DNA of 64,000 nt from contig NC_056726.1 of NCBI RefSeq assembly GCF_019279795.1, forward strand, positions 1,019,860,835-1,019,924,834, given 5' to 3'. Within the stretch, counting starts at the first letter, position 1, and each line of letters starts with the position of its first letter. Origin of the DNA: Protopterus annectens. Its lineage: Eukaryota; Chordata; Ceratodontiformes; Protopteridae. Positions 23,462 to 36,176 of the stretch are shown here, piece by piece. The notes below the pieces were generated by a model. It worked only from the letters and a program-made list of their open reading frames with translations. It was not told where the DNA came from and ran no database searches. Position numbers and translations under genes: made by a program.

Positions 23462-24060
23462 ACTACATGAGGAACAGGATATGGCAGCATATTTAAATGG
23501 AGTGATGAAATCAGGAGTTAGAGCCAAAAAATGTAGGCAAAGAAACAGGGACGTATATTGCGTCCACAGCATCTAAGAGGGATGAGATGCCAAAGAAAAT
23601 GGGCAGATAAGAAAACACGAGGATATGGGCAAACAATGTAGTGCTGTATTTGTAGTTACCTTGTTGGAGCATATGCCGTGCTGAATTTCTTCTAATTTGC
23701 TAAGAGAAGTAAACCTTGTTGAAGTGCTCTCAGCACTGCACAGTGCTATATCAGTATGGGCATGAGATGCATGCTTTATGCAAGACTTAAAGGTGCTTCC
23801 ACTGGGTTTACACAGTAGCTCTTTATATAAATTTATAGTTGTGTAATTCAACTAATATGAGTGGGCAAAATTCTCCAAGTACACAGTTCAACACTGAAGG
23901 CTGAAGGAATCAAACCTTGCATCACTAGATGACAGGAAATAGCTTGTTAACAGCTCCTTAATCCTCTAAACCAACTGCCAGACCAATAATCTAAGATTAT
24001 GCTAATCACCAATTAATCCTTAAAGAAATGGATAAAGTACACAAGAGATGTAATACACCA
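23462..24060. other. No recognisable gene
   Basis: Unassigned sequence. A small perfect palindrome-like hairpin (CATGTAGTT TT AACTACATG, about 23452-23471) sits at its left edge. Short open frames show no domain. Confidence 0.45.
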
Positions 24061-27000
24061 TGTCACTGGAAGCAAGACTCACACTAGAGCACTCAAAATA
24101 ACAATCAGGTTGTCAGTAACATAAACATTACACCCACCACATATAGTACTGACCTAACACATAGACCAACATATGCTGAGCCACTTAAAATTAACTGTCA
24201 TAAATCGCAAAGACCTCTTAGACATTTGTTCTACAAAATATCCTCACAACTACAAAAGTAGTCCTCAAAAATAATATCCAGCACAACACATGTAGCCACA
24301 TCCTTTGGAGTCTCAACTACAAAGCCCATAAGGCAAGCCAGCACACTGCCTAGCATTTTAATCATAAGAGACTCTATTATGAGGCATGCAGATGTCCCAC
24401 TCACCAGACCGAATATCATAGACAGTTGTTAATAAGGGGCCAGGATCTGCCAAATCACCCATGCACTCAAGTCATTAGACCACAAATACTAGTATGACTC
24501 ATTCATATATTCCATGTGGGTGTAGATGATGTTAGAGGTACCTTCCGGGATTAAAAGAAGAGAGATATTATGAAAGTCTTGGACTATGTGTTCCAGGTTG
24601 GTATGCACCTAAAATTGATCAGCATTCTACCTTCATCAAGGATGATGTCACAGTATGAAGAAAAGATGAAGGATTTCAATAATTAGCTTAATTTCTGGTG
24701 TGATTCCAAGGGGAGTACAATGTTTGTCATAATGGGCAGATCTAGTCAACAGACCATGTTGTGTTGCAAGGTATAGATTATCCTTGGCAAAGCAAAAGAC
24801 CTTGTTGCTTTGTCAAGGATGATCTATAGCTATCCCCTCTAAGCTTTCAAATATTGGCTAAAGCACCGTCCTCCTGCCAAAGTGCATTTTTTTAGGTCAT
24901 GCCAAACTGACAAACCTTCTCATGTAGCAAATCAAACCCAAGAAAATCATAATGTGTTACTGCTCAGTTCCAGGAGCCTAAACAAGGAACTCCATGGCCT
25001 CCAGATTCTCCTTACCCTGGAAAATGTGGACATCTATGCAGTTTCTGAGATACAGTTTAAAGACACAGAAAGCACCGCAGCAGTACAGAGATATAATGCC
25101 TTCCACAGATTCAGGCCAGCTACTGCACAGTCAGGGACTAAAGGTGGAGATGTCTCAGTCTATATCAAAAACAAACTCACCTCAATACTAGTCAATCAGG
25201 ATGACTTGCTTGAGCTTCCCCATGTCCCAGATTTCCATAGGCAAAGTCCCATATCATATCCTTGCAAGCTATAGATCACCCCCTATAACACAAGTAACCA
25301 TAACTGGTACTTGGACTTACCGGACGGTCTCACTATTCAACCCACTACCATATTGATGGGTAATTTAACTATAATAATATAAGCTGGGATACTTACATGA
25401 CTCCAAACTTACAGGCCCAGAGATTCATGGACTTTGTAAACACAAACACTGTGGAACAGATAGTCTATACACCCACTAGCAATGCAAACATACTTGACCT
25501 GTTACAAACATGAGCGAACGCTGTACCAGTGTAGTGCCATTCTGCTAAGGTAATACTGCAAAGCTTTTCTTCTTCATAATAAAAATCAATTCTGTTACCA
25601 TGGCTAATACTATAACATTTAAGGGCTTTTCTAAAGCAAACGTCTTACTATGAAGTGATAACTTGTCAAAATTGTAAGCCTCCCAAACCCTGAGAACAGA
25701 ACTTCCTATGCAGAATTGTGCACAGAAATCCTATACAATCATGTCAATAAATGTACAGAGACAGCTGTGCCTACCAGAATTAATCCCAGAACTAACTCAA
25801 AAACAAATCTCTCTGATGTAATCTAAACCTTAACAGGTTGTCCAACAAAATAAAAAAATCACAGCCATGATTAGGAACTGCCATGCCCAGCATGATAAAA
25901 TACTGATCAATCTAAACAAACAATTATGAGGGGAAATTAAGTCTACTAAAGCTAAATTTGAAGTAAAGCTAGCCTTCCAGGCAAAGGACAACCACAAAGC
26001 CTTCTTTAGCTATGTCTGAAACCTCACAAGCAGCACACAGCAGTGTGCAGAACTGATTACAAATGCAGCCACCTACACAGAGATGGAAGCTATAGCAAAT
26101 CCGAGGGCTGACAAATTCAGTTCCAACTTTACCTCCCTCTCTCCCCCAGCCACCTCTCCAAGAAATACCATCAAACAACCCCCCCAACTGTCACTACAGA
26201 TCAAGTGGTAGATGTACTCTCTTTGGCCAAAACCACTGCATTTATAGGTACCAATAACATTCCAGGACACCTCATAAATAACCTGAAATATTACTTATCA
26301 CAAACACTGCAGCCACTGTTTAACCATAGCCTCCAGACAGTCATTGTGTCACTCGAATGGAAAACTGCAACAGTCATCCCTCTGCACGAGGGTGGGCCAT
26401 TACTGGACCCTAGGAACTACAGAACCATAAATCGAACTAGTCTCCTATGGAAAGCCATGGAAAGAATTAACATAAAAATACCTAAGAAGGACATAGAAAA
26501 TCTTCAAACACTGGATTCAACTCAGTTTGTCTTCATCAAGGACAGAGCATGTCTATTTAACTCTTGGACTTCTGTTAGAAGGTCACCAAAGCAATGGATG
26601 AGAGTAAAGTGGTGCATTCTGCCTACCTTGACCTGGCTGAGGCATTTGATACAATACCCCACTCAGGCATAGTAAACAGACTCACAGATAGGCATAAACC
26701 CATATATTACATGTAGAATAGCCAGCTGGCTCTAATAGGAGACAGGAAGTTAGGACTGGGGAGATCACTTCCTCAAAAGGCTGGTTACTAGTAGAGTCCC
26801 TCAGGGCCCTCTTCTGGGTCTACTCCTTTTTGGCATCTACTTCTTGGAAGTCACGTGCAATGTCCCAAACCTCTGGATGACCAAGTTTTCAGATGATTGC
26901 AAACTAGGAGCAGTCATAGAATCTCCCAAGTCACTCACATCCTACATGAAGTATTAACACAGACAGATGATTGGTGCCAAACCCAAGGTCTAAAACTCAA

Positions 27001-27430
27001 TGCCAAGAAATGTATAATAGTACACTATGGGAAGTCAATCACCCTAGGAAATTACCTCATTGATAGTGCACCTATGAGGGTACAACCAGTGGTAAGGGAT
27101 TTGGGTATGCATGTTAACAGTAACTTGGCCTTTGACAAATATGTATCTAAGGTAGTAAGGAAATCATTCTGTGTTGCTCAACTTTTAAGCAAGGGCATGA
27201 CATCTAGGTCCAAGAAAGTCACTGTTCAACTCCCTTAGGCCTTCATTTGGCCAATCATTGAGTACAACCCTACTTTGATATGTAGCTGACCAAACACATG
27301 CAACAAGTTGAATGTCCACAGAGGTTCCTCACAAAAAGAACATAGTGCATGAACAGCATGTCTCATGCAAATCACCTGAAATCTCTGTCTTTATATTCTG
27401 TCTCCTACAGATTGTTAGTAAAGTTGTAAG
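24060..27430 (+). mobile_element. CR1-like LINE, decayed ORF1 + ORF2 (copy H), 3'-truncated
   Basis: A degraded ORF1 (24060-24900) has recognisable esterase segments: 'ataagagactctattatgag' equals the GDSIVRH block, and 'ttccatgtgggtgtagatga' equals HVGMND. ORF2 fragments follow: endonuclease 24882-25274 (NVDIYAVSEIQFK), linker 25900-26050, RT 26205-26672 and 26600-27238 (LDLAEAFDTIPHSG, GVPQGPLLGLLLFGIYF, KFSDDCKLGAVI, VRDLGMHVNSNLAFDKYV). The sequence stops near 27430 without the family tail. Many frameshifts and stops make it an old copy. Confidence 0.83.
24772..24828. repeat. 24-bp hairpin within LINE ORF1
   Basis: Arms 24772-24795 and 24805-24828 are inverted copies with two mismatches around a 9-nt loop. 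The right arm is genuine LINE sequence, while the left arm replaces it in inverted form. Confidence 0.85.
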
Positions 27431-27431
27431 G

Positions 27432-27920
27432 TGCGGAGTAGACACATTACAGGTAAATGATGCTGGTGGGGAATGACATAATTTAAATGCATTATAAAAT
27501 CAATAAATTGATATGAGATTATTAATTTTTAGAATATTTTAAAACAGAACTGTGTGCTGTTGAAAGTACTGCAGCCTATACAATATGTTTTGTAAATAGT
27601 TTTTTAGCTGGATATGTATTATGTGTTTTGTGCATGCATGTTATCATTTATGTGTATATAACATAACGAATTTTGCTATTTTCTTGATCAAATGGTGAAG
27701 TGTCATGATTTGCCTTGCTTAACAAAGCTGTTAAAAAAATTAGTAATGGACCATCACAAGGATCCAGTGGATGCTCCTTAAAATGGTCATGAAGGAAGTA
27801 TAGTGTAACTTTGGTCTCCATCAGACAAGTAGGCACATTCTTCTGGGAAGTATCATAAATAGCCGTTGGTGCACAGCAAATCAAAGAATGGTATAGAGCA
27901 ATGCCTGAGAAGATGGTGGC
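27432..27920. other. No recognisable gene
   Basis: AT-rich spacer with no motif seen. Confidence 0.45.
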
Positions 27921-27927
27921 TTCCAGT

Positions 27928-28720
27928 TCATTTATTTATTTACATATTTTTACTGGGTTGGTCCGACTGGGCAGTGCCCCTTTTCAGTGGAAGTTCAGGT
28001 AGAAAAGTTCCACTTTAAATTCAAAAATGCAATATACAATGTGTATGAGCAATGAAAAAGTGAGGCTTGATGACATGGGCCATAAATAGTACATTAAACA
28101 TGAGCAAGAACTGTGACCTAATACTTATGTTAGTTACTTAGGCAGAGCGTATCATAGTTGAGTTAGGCATAGTCTGCAAAGGACTGCAGTGTGGTTAACG
28201 TTACATATTTGTCTCACCTGATACTAGCTATGTAGGTCAGATATAGTTATGGTAGCATGGAGGGAGAGAAGTATATTATCCTAGATGGGGGGGGGGTAAG
28301 AGCAGGATCAAGGATAACAGATTTAGAATATGCATACTTAAGTACTATTGAGAGAGAGCAGATCAAGTTAAGTACTATTGAGAGACAGCAGATTGAGTTA
28401 AGTAGTATTGCAAGAGAGAAACTAGATTAATCTAACCTAGAGTGGACCAAGAGCAGGACCAGCTGTCCATTACATGGTGCTTTAGATCCTATTTAAAGGA
28501 TTTAAGTGTCGTGTCCAGTCTTAGGTGGAGTGGGATGTTATTTCACATTCTGGAGATGTGACATGAGACAATGGAATTACCTGCTGAGTTGTTGGATTTG
28601 GTCACACTTAGTAAGTTTTCATCACTGGAATGTAGGTTTCTATTTGATATCTACTGAAGAATATTATTGGTCAGGCTTGGGCATTTCTCAAAGCTGTGGA
28701 AAAGGGTTTGTGTGATATTC
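27928..28720 (-). mobile_element. L2-like LINE 3' end (minus strand)
   Basis: At 28000-27928 the complement gives 'cagtcggaccaacccag' followed by 'taaataaataaatg', matching the tail of the L2-like LINE at 41.5 kb. At 28600-28470 the complement encodes a LINE-type RT C-terminus (IPLHLRLDTTLKSFK, then a stop, then DLKHHVM). Stops are present and the 5' limit is unclear. The three-copy repeat at 28335 lies between the two signals. Confidence 0.6.
28335..28437. repeat. Three-copy ~33-bp tandem repeat
   Basis: Units of 'aagtactattgagagagag' plus 'cagatcaagtt' with small changes, starting near 28338, 28370 and 28402. Confidence 0.75.
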
Positions 28721-28899
28721 AGTTGTAATACAAACAGTGAGGGGGATTTAACCACAGAAGTTGTTTTAAGGCCAAATAATGACGTGAAGTATGTGTGTGG
28801 TTAGCTGTGAATTTAGCTGTTTTGTCAAAGCACTGGTCAAGTAGGTCCGCTTGAAAATTTATAATAATGAGGGCTATGTTGTGAAGGTTGGGAGTAGGA

Positions 28900-29744
28900 A
28901 TGCTGTGGCTGTACATATGTATGGATCTTCAGTTAAATAAGCCTTAATCCTGCAGAGGATAATGAGTTTTTGATGTTTTTTATTTTTATTTTTTTTACTG
29001 CTTCTTTTACTTGGTGATTAAATTTCATGCTTTTGTGTGTTATTACTCCTCTTTCATACTACAAATGTGATTATGCATCCCATGTAATAACATGCATGAT
29101 AAGGTGGAAACCCCATACATATGCACTCTGAATGCACAAGTGTGCAGCCATAGGAAAGATGCTGCTGTACATGATGAGAACTGCAATTCTTAACATAGAT
29201 TCATAAATATTGTGGGCACCTAGGCTAATCTGCATGCAATCAGTTATATGGACATAGTGATTATGACCACATTGCATGCTATATCATGTACAACTAGGAT
29301 CTACAAAAATCAATAAATCTCTAAAGGAATATTCAGACTACAGATAATTCTGACAATGTACACAGTGGTGTAGTAAGTTGTATATATCCTCCCTCCTATA
29401 AATGTGACACAAAGCAATGTAGACATGATACCAGCTGGCTTCTTGCGTGCCTGCAGTGTGACTGCTTGTATTATATAACCAGATATATGTCAGGCAACAT
29501 GCCAGCTTATCCCTGTATATGCCTGTAAAGTCATGGGAGCTATACTCCCTGTTTACTTCTAACTCATACCCTACATACCATATTCCTCACTAGTGAGAAA
29601 ACTTGTCTTCATATTACTCTACATAGAGTTCAAGATAGTATGGTGTGGCCAATGTCCTCAGCTGTGCTTACAGCTGCCAAATATGGGCATGTAAAAAAAC
29701 TACCAGTGTTACTGTACACGGGTACGCCCCCCTCCAAAAACAAA
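28900..29744. other. No recognisable gene
   Basis: AT-rich with short spurious frames. Nothing was assigned. Confidence 0.45.
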
Positions 29745-29985
29745 GGGCAGGATTCACGAAGCCTCCGTGTAAGAGTTATAACTCATACACGGAGGCTGCA
29801 GTTAAATTGAGTTATATCAGCATGCTTTGCATATTCATGACAGCATGCTGAATCACACTTAAGGCTAACACGGTCCGTGTAAGACAGTTGGGGGTGTGTC
29901 CGTAGGCCGAGCCCTGTAAGTGGACACGCCCCCAGAAGAGGAAAAGTGCCCAAAGTAAACACCCATGACAGAGTCCACGGAAATG
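29745..29985. repeat. Terminal-like block with three consecutive hairpins
   Basis: Begins GGGCAGGATTCACGAAGC, resembling PIF/Harbinger-type ends. Three stems follow: GCCTCCGTGTA/TACACGGAGGC (about 29760-29794), CAGCATGCT/AGCATGCTG (29818-29851) and GGGGGTGTGTCC/GGACACGCCCCC (29890-29934). A related, more diverged block lies at 55257. It could be the left end of the element carrying the downstream Myb-like gene; no matching right end was found. Confidence 0.5.
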
Positions 29986-30187
29986 TGAATAAACACAACA
30001 CAACACATGCCCCCACAGACTATGAACAGAAAACATATAAATAAACATGTTATATATTTTTTTAAAATTGCAAAAATGTTTAACCGTGAGTGCGCTCGTT
30101 TGCGTGGGTGTGCCCGTTGTGCAGCTACAGTTAGCAGTCAGTGGGAAAGTATATAAGAACTAAATATGCAAAAAAAGCCAGGAAACA

Positions 30188-30250
30188 ATAGCGTAGTGGT
30201 AGAGATGTTGGCTGAAGAGCAGGCATTCATGATTCGAGCCACCACAACAC
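30188..30250 (+). repeat. tRNA-like sequence (possible SINE head)
   Basis: An A box match, TAGCGTAGTGG, and a B box-like GATTCGAGCC lie about 40 bp apart, the spacing of a pol III type 2 promoter. It is not a functional tRNA. Confidence 0.5.
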
Positions 30251-30713
30251 CATTTTTTTTTATTTTTAGCAAAATAAGCATGAAACAAGTCCCTGACAAA
30301 TATGTACACATAAAACCACATTTTATGTAAAATGTAATGAAATAGCCCATTTATATTGAAGAAATGTGAGGTAACAAAAGAATAAAAAATGCCAGATGTG
30401 CCCATAGCTGAGCTACAGTTTAACAGGGTGAGTGCATCTGCCCGTAGATGAGCAGTGGTTTAACTGGTGCAAAATGAGTGCCCGTAGCTGAGCAGTGGTT
30501 TAACATGCTTAATCTATGTGCCCCTAACTGAGCTGAGAGAAATATGTGTGCTGATAGCCAAATGAGGCTTAAACCAGCGTACCCCGTTTGCGCAGAGCTG
30601 CGCACCATGCAAACAAGGTAACCGACGGGACATTGAGCAAGCCGTATCAAAACTGCCTTTACACAGACACACCCCTCAGCATGTCTAGACAGTCATGAAA
30701 AATAAAAAGCAGT

Positions 30714-30777
30714 GGCCAGATTCGAACCCAGGATACTATACACCATAGTCAAGATACCAAACCACTAAGCCATGACA
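30714..30777 (-). repeat. tRNA-like sequence, minus strand (SINE head)
   Basis: The complement reads TGGCTTAGTGG (A box) and, about 35 bp on, GGGTTCGAATCTGG (B box). The same arrangement recurs at 33770-33830 and, on the plus strand, at 47036-47101, which shares 'agtatcctggg'. Confidence 0.6.
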
Positions 30778-30970
30778 GCAGTCCCTAGAAATGCAATAAT
30801 AGCTAATATATAGGAATGAATACAAACTGGAGCATGACAATGCAGGTTTACTGAAGTTGATACAATTCCAAAATGGCTAATCACAGATATGTGTGGGAAA
30901 AACAGACTATATAAGCCCCATAGGTGAGAATACACAGCATAAACGATTGTAGAACAGAACTGCAGGCAGA

Positions 30971-32995
30971 ATGACAGGAGTAGGAGAGGGTAGTTGCTTT
31001 CGAGCACAGAGGTGGGGCTTTGAGGAGTCCAGGTACATGGTCTGGCTCCTAGTCCACAATCATGAGGCCCAACTCATGCAGGGCCAGGTCCTCTGGGGAG
31101 CATACAGGGCCGAGGCGTGGGACCGGTTGGCTCATGATCTCACCAGTGCCACAGGGATTCCAAGGACTGGTGAGCAGGTCTGTCACCACCATGTGGACCT
31201 GAAGAGACGCAAGCAGGACCAACTGAACCTTTGGATCCAGGAGGCCCGGCAAACACCCAATGCCCCACTACTAAGTTACATTTAATTATGTATGTAAGAA
31301 ATTAAACTAGCTGATATTATGGAGATGTGTATTCCAATATTACTTCATTTATATAACAGCTGCAGGTGTCCGTTCTGCGAACCGCAGAGCCTATGGCGAT
31401 AGGCTGGTGCGGTTGCGCCACCAGGCAGGTCAGTAATCCACTACCAGTAACTGTAAAGAAATATAAAAGTATGACAGTCAGCAAAAGAGTGCAGTGTAGT
31501 CACTATGGAATAAAATGTGCAAGTAACAGTGTGAAAGTGTCTGCAAGTATTGCTTGATTACAAAAGTGTGTTTCAGCCTGTAAGTTAAACCGAAAAATGA
31601 AACTGTCTGACATAAATTCTGAAATAAAAATGACCCACCTGTAAGAAAATAGTACACAACCTGCAGCAGGCTGAAAAGTATAGCTGCAGAAGATGATGAA
31701 ATCACATGTGTGAAATATATCCCTGTTGAAATACTGAAACATGACAGAAGTGAGACTGCTGGAAAGGATTGTAATAACTACAGGTAAAACATGTCAATAA
31801 AGCCTAGAAGTAAGTACCATCCTCAATAGTAAAATGAAAGCAAGTGAGAGAGTGTGAGAAAGTGTCATGAATCCAGCAATACAGTAGTAATAACCCCTGA
31901 ATAAAGTATACTGCAGGCAAGACAGAATGAAATGCATGTGAGAATCAAAACCAAACAGCGAAATCTGTTCAAAGTGTTGCTGCATCTGGAATGTGTATCC
32001 CAAAATCTGGATATGTTGCTCTCAGTCTGCAATATGCAGATAGGATGATTGTCTGATATACCAAACATCTACACTTGTCTACAGCTATATAAAGCAAATG
32101 TAGCAGGATGATGTAGCTGAACAAAGCTAGATATGAATGTGTATGAAGAACAATAAAATGTATATTGATGTTGCAGTAACAGTCCTATCACCAAGTTGAA
32201 ATAGTTATCATATAGGAAACTGTAGTTAAAACAGTAGTGTGTATATATCTGTAGCTATTAGAAATGTACAGCATATGTATTGGTATTTGAAGGGGTTAAT
32301 ATTATTTTCTTCACCCCACCCTATAACCACATATAACCCATTCCACGTGAAAATGGTATGTGCAATCACAATTAACACCCCTGGACGTTTGTCCTGTTGG
32401 GTCATATATATTTGCATGTCTGTTGATGCATCTGCCCTGTTCATACATCCAAACCTGATGGCCTGTTGCCATCAATTAACCCTGCATGTTGTTGGACTGT
32501 GTATTGCTGTTCAAATTATGCATGTGTTATGCACGCTGTTCAATGGTGTGAATATCTGGGTGTTTGGTTAATGGGAATACTAATGCATGCTGTTACAACT
32601 AATTGTGAATGGTATTATATGTCACTAACCCAAACTGTCATGACATAATGCAAAACATAGGACGACAGGGAAGGTGGGTTCCAGCGGACCCACCTCTCCC
32701 ACCTCAGCTGGCGAGTGCACCTGGCACTAGTGCCAAGTCCGGACCCTCCTCCGGTGGCCCTGTGCCACCTGCGGGTGGAAGCACTGCAGGGGATGGGGCT
32801 CGCCCCCCCTCTGCAAGTGTGGCCAGAGGAGAACCACCACTCACCCTCCGTAGCGTCCGGACTGTGGTGCGTAGGGAGATTCGGGACTCTGTTCTCAAGC
32901 CCCTACGCCAGCTTGAGGCATGGGTGGCACAACTAACGGGCATGCCTGTTGCCCGGCCTACACAGCCCCCAGCACAGCCCCGTCCTGGGCAGTGA
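30971..32995 (+). CDS. PIF/Harbinger-type Myb/SANT-like protein, three-exon model
   Basis: Exon 1 starts at ATG 30971 and encodes a Myb/SANT-like trihelix region: ESRYMVWLLVHNHEAQL, AWDRLAHDLTSATGIPR, CHHHVDLKRRKQDQL. Exon 2 is probably 31366-31428, preceded by a pyrimidine-poor 'ctgcag' acceptor and followed by a GT donor (caggcag/gtcagt), and reads VRSANRRAYGDRLVRLRHQA. Exon 3 is 32661-32995 (GRQGRWVPADPPLPP, Pro/Ala-rich, then a helical RTVVRREIRDSVLKPLRQL). All joins are phase 1. The exon 1 donor is the weak point: the frame meets a TAA at 31283 and only a poor GT (31275) is available. Such proteins bind DNA and bring the Harbinger transposase into the nucleus and to element ends. This could be an element gene or a decaying copy. 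Confidence 0.6.
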
Positions 32996-33221
32996 AGGAA
33001 CAGTGGCAACTGCCTATGGGTGGGGATATCAGTTCCACTGTTGCCATCTGTGGGCTCATGGGCTCTGGATATCCAAACCTCCGTCCCGTCAATTGTGTAA
33101 CCGCTCCCACACGTGTCATACACCGCCCCTGTATGCGTCTTGTTTGTTTTGTCTGTTTACCTACCCAACCTACCTCCCCACCTGTACCGACTTCCTTCAC
33201 CTGACATACCACTCTCACCTG

Positions 33222-34330
33222 AAAAAAAAAAAAAAAAGGGCACTCTGTACCCACAAAAAAATTACGCCCCATACATAGCTGCCCATTCCACACACATGTC
33301 TGCTGGACATGGAATCTATCAATTACAATTGGCTGTACAACAAGTATTATTGTTGTCCTGACACCTCTCTCAGGGGTGGAAGGTTTCAAATGTCACACCA
33401 AATTACATACATATGCACAGCTGCTGCTGATGAAGAAATCGGCAGCTATAGGCCTTACCTACATCCCTCCTGCAAATCCCAAGCTTGTTTCCCTACTGTC
33501 TTACCCTCTTTGTGACCCCTTTTTCACCACTTTCCTGTCTCCCCATTTTCTTTTCTTTCAAAGAAAATAGCGCGGGTGTGCGCCAGAGTAAGCACTGTTA
33601 AGCGGTTGTAAGCGGGTGTGCACTTGTGTGCACGGAGCTAACCGCCAGTGCGCATGCATGAGCTCTGCGCAAACCAGGGCTAACCTGGTTACAACTGCTT
33701 AAAAGTGCCTTAGTCACTTTGATTGACAGGTCCTGTACTCAGTTCAAAAGCAAAATAAAATCCCACTGTCATTCCCAAACCCAGGACCTTGGAAACACTA
33801 GTCTGTATGACCTACCACTAAGCCATGACTCTTATCCAAGAACATTGTGCTAAAATAAATATAACATGTAATAGTAGGGATGAATGTAAAGGGAATATAG
33901 GATGTGTAGTACCCAAAGCATGTCATGTAGAATTACTGTCAAAACTACTGGATTCCCACAATAGTACTGTGTGAACACAAACAGCCATGCTAGTTGGTAG
34001 CTTGTAGGTAATAATGTCAGTTAAAGTACATATATAAATGTATGTATATGTACATATATATATATAAATATATATCTATATATAGTTGTAAGAGTCATTG
34101 TGTATAGACACTTACTACAGGGAACATGAGGGAGGAATGGAGAAATGTGAATCTACAACATAGCCTGAATCATGAGAGAGATACTAACATTTACACTCAC
34201 AGAACACTGTCCACAGCATACCAGCATGGTCCCCGCCCTTACAATCTGAAAGGGCAATGCCTATCCCACATACCCTTTTATAGCACTGACCTGAAATCAC
34301 AGTGAGAACTGCAATCAGTACACAACTGGC
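33222..34330. other. No gene; simple AT tracts
   Basis: A 15-A run at 33223-33237. An AT-alternating tract (TATATA-rich) spans about 34027-34085. There is a GC-richer block at 33565-33690 ('tgcgcatgcatgagctctgc'). No coding signal. Confidence 0.55.
33770..33830 (-). repeat. tRNA-like sequence, minus strand (SINE head)
   Basis: The complement carries TGGCTTAGTGG (A box) and a degraded B box, GGGTTTGGGAAT. Flanking sequence ('gagctctgcgcaaacc' upstream on the plus strand) resembles that near 30590, supporting one repeat family. Confidence 0.5.
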
Positions 34331-34479
34331 TGTATGCAATTAGCAAATGCTGGCTTACAATTGGTGCAGAGGCCATCACACGGACCTATGCAGATACCTA
34401 CAAAAGCATCCAGTACTAACACTCCACACATGCAATACATTCATTGCACTGTCTGGAAGCAGACAGAGGGAGAGAGAAA

Positions 34480-34481
<2 letters not shown>

Positions 34482-34512
<31 letters not shown>
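34482..34512. repeat. (GA)n microsatellite followed by A-run
   Basis: About 15 GA dinucleotides, then 14 A at 34516-34529. Confidence 0.9.
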
Positions 34513-34514
<2 letters not shown>

Positions 34515-34969
34515 AAAAAAAAAAAAAATTATACACTGTGACTCTGTCACCCGAAGCTGTCAGCAGTGACAGTAGCAGCTGCAAGCAGAAGCAGTGGTAA
34601 TGCAACCAGCTGCGACAAACACAGGTAATGCAAAGTAGCAGGTTAATAGTGTGCATACTGTGAACCCTCCAAATGTGTCATAGGTCTGTATCTATAGGTA
34701 TGTCCATATGATATGTTGTGTATACGTAGTTCCACCAAAAGGGGATGACCATACATTACATGTCAATCAGTCTTAGGCCATGATCCTGGCAGCAGTTGTC
34801 TGTGCGTTGCCCCCAGCAATGGCTGTAGTGACTGCTTTGAAAGGTTAGCCAGGTTCAAAAGGCAGGATCAGCCCATCACAAAGGCACACTGGCTGGGAAC
34901 AAGTGTCTGCAGGTACCTGATATCACTGCATATGCATCCCATACTGCATAATTCCATAGCTTAGCAGAC

Positions 34970-35765
34970 CAGGCCAGTTATGCATATGATGTGGTAGTTC
35001 CCAGGGTCAGTCGAGGTGCCTCCTTAGTGGTGTGGGACCACTGTTGCTGTATGCCACTGTTCAGGTACATATCCTGTAGTACGGCCAAGATAAATTATCA
35101 GTGTTATATGCGGTTGTATGTCCTCTCGGAGTGCAGGTAGCACACATCCAGGGATACCATGAGGTCACAGTGATGCTGTGTGTTCTGCTCTGCTGAGGGT
35201 GGCCCTCACCTGGACATGTGAGATGATAGGGAGGTTACATACAGCTGTGATAAATATTTCAACTGGTGGGGGAGAAGGAGGGGGGATACGTGCACCGAAC
35301 ATGTCTGCAAGACTGTTGCCAATATCCGTGTGTTTGGTGAATCTTAAGTAGGTGTGTATTAACACAGAGCATATCTGAGGCATGTGGTCCATATGTGTAA
35401 CATAACTGAAGAAGGCCTTGTGGTCATCCATAGTGTTTGTGGCCATTTCCCTCCCAGAGTAGGCTGTGGCCGTTGTTATGACGGACCGTAGCATAGTACC
35501 AGTGCTGACCACAGATGCCTTCCCTTAATGTGAATGTGCTCTGTCCTGCAGTAGCCTCCTACTATTGTTATACAATCTGCCTCTGTCTGGGGTCCACCGG
35601 ACAGGATGCCTAACCTTTGTGCATAGGGTCTGGGTTAGAAATGTGTGTGCAAGTTCCATGCAATCTGTGGCATGTCCATGGTAAGCATTTGCAAAGCGGT
35701 CAGCAGTGTGGCTTGTGGCTTCCACTGGCCCAGTGTGCTGCATGGATAACATCTCAGTCCCAGCA
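34970..35765 (-). mobile_element. CR1-like LINE ORF2 fragment, minus strand
   Basis: The complement encodes the linker and RT start of the CR1-like family, strongly diverged: DDHKAFFSYVTHMDHMPQIC (compare DNHKVFYSYVKNLHGNTHIC in copy E), KHTDIGNSLADMFGARIPPP, and VQVRATLSRAEHTAS. Upstream on the same strand (35752-35525) is the CMELAHTFLTQT/RWTPDRGRLYNNSRR segment. It extends to about 34970 with a degraded 'HKGG' region. Confidence 0.78.
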
Positions 35766-36176
35766 AGTGAATAACTGTCTAATCACATACATATCAAAGT
35801 AGTCTACTGTGCTGGTGGTGGTGGTGGGATATGTATATCCAGGCCGAGTAACTTCTGTCCACATCACAGTAGTGGATGGCGTCCCACATACAGTACCTTG
35901 GGATGAACCCCCAGAGTGAGGTTGTGCATTGCACCTGTCAGTGTGTGCTGACCGATGGGGCATGCTACTATGTTGTGTGGAATGTGGCAGGTATTGTTGC
36001 ACAGGTGTTGGCTGAGTACTGATATCTGGCCATGTACCTGTGTATCCACCATGACACACACATGCAACATATGGGAGTAGTAGTATATCACTACACATGA
36101 GTATCATGTATAGTATGTGTGCCATATATTGCTGACATGGTCTGCTGATATCCTGTTTGTGTTCTCTTCCAGGGAG

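Noticed and set aside
23452-23471. Perfect short palindrome as a transposon tip
   Set aside because: Only 9-bp arms, with no matching distant copy found; probably chance at the L1 boundary.
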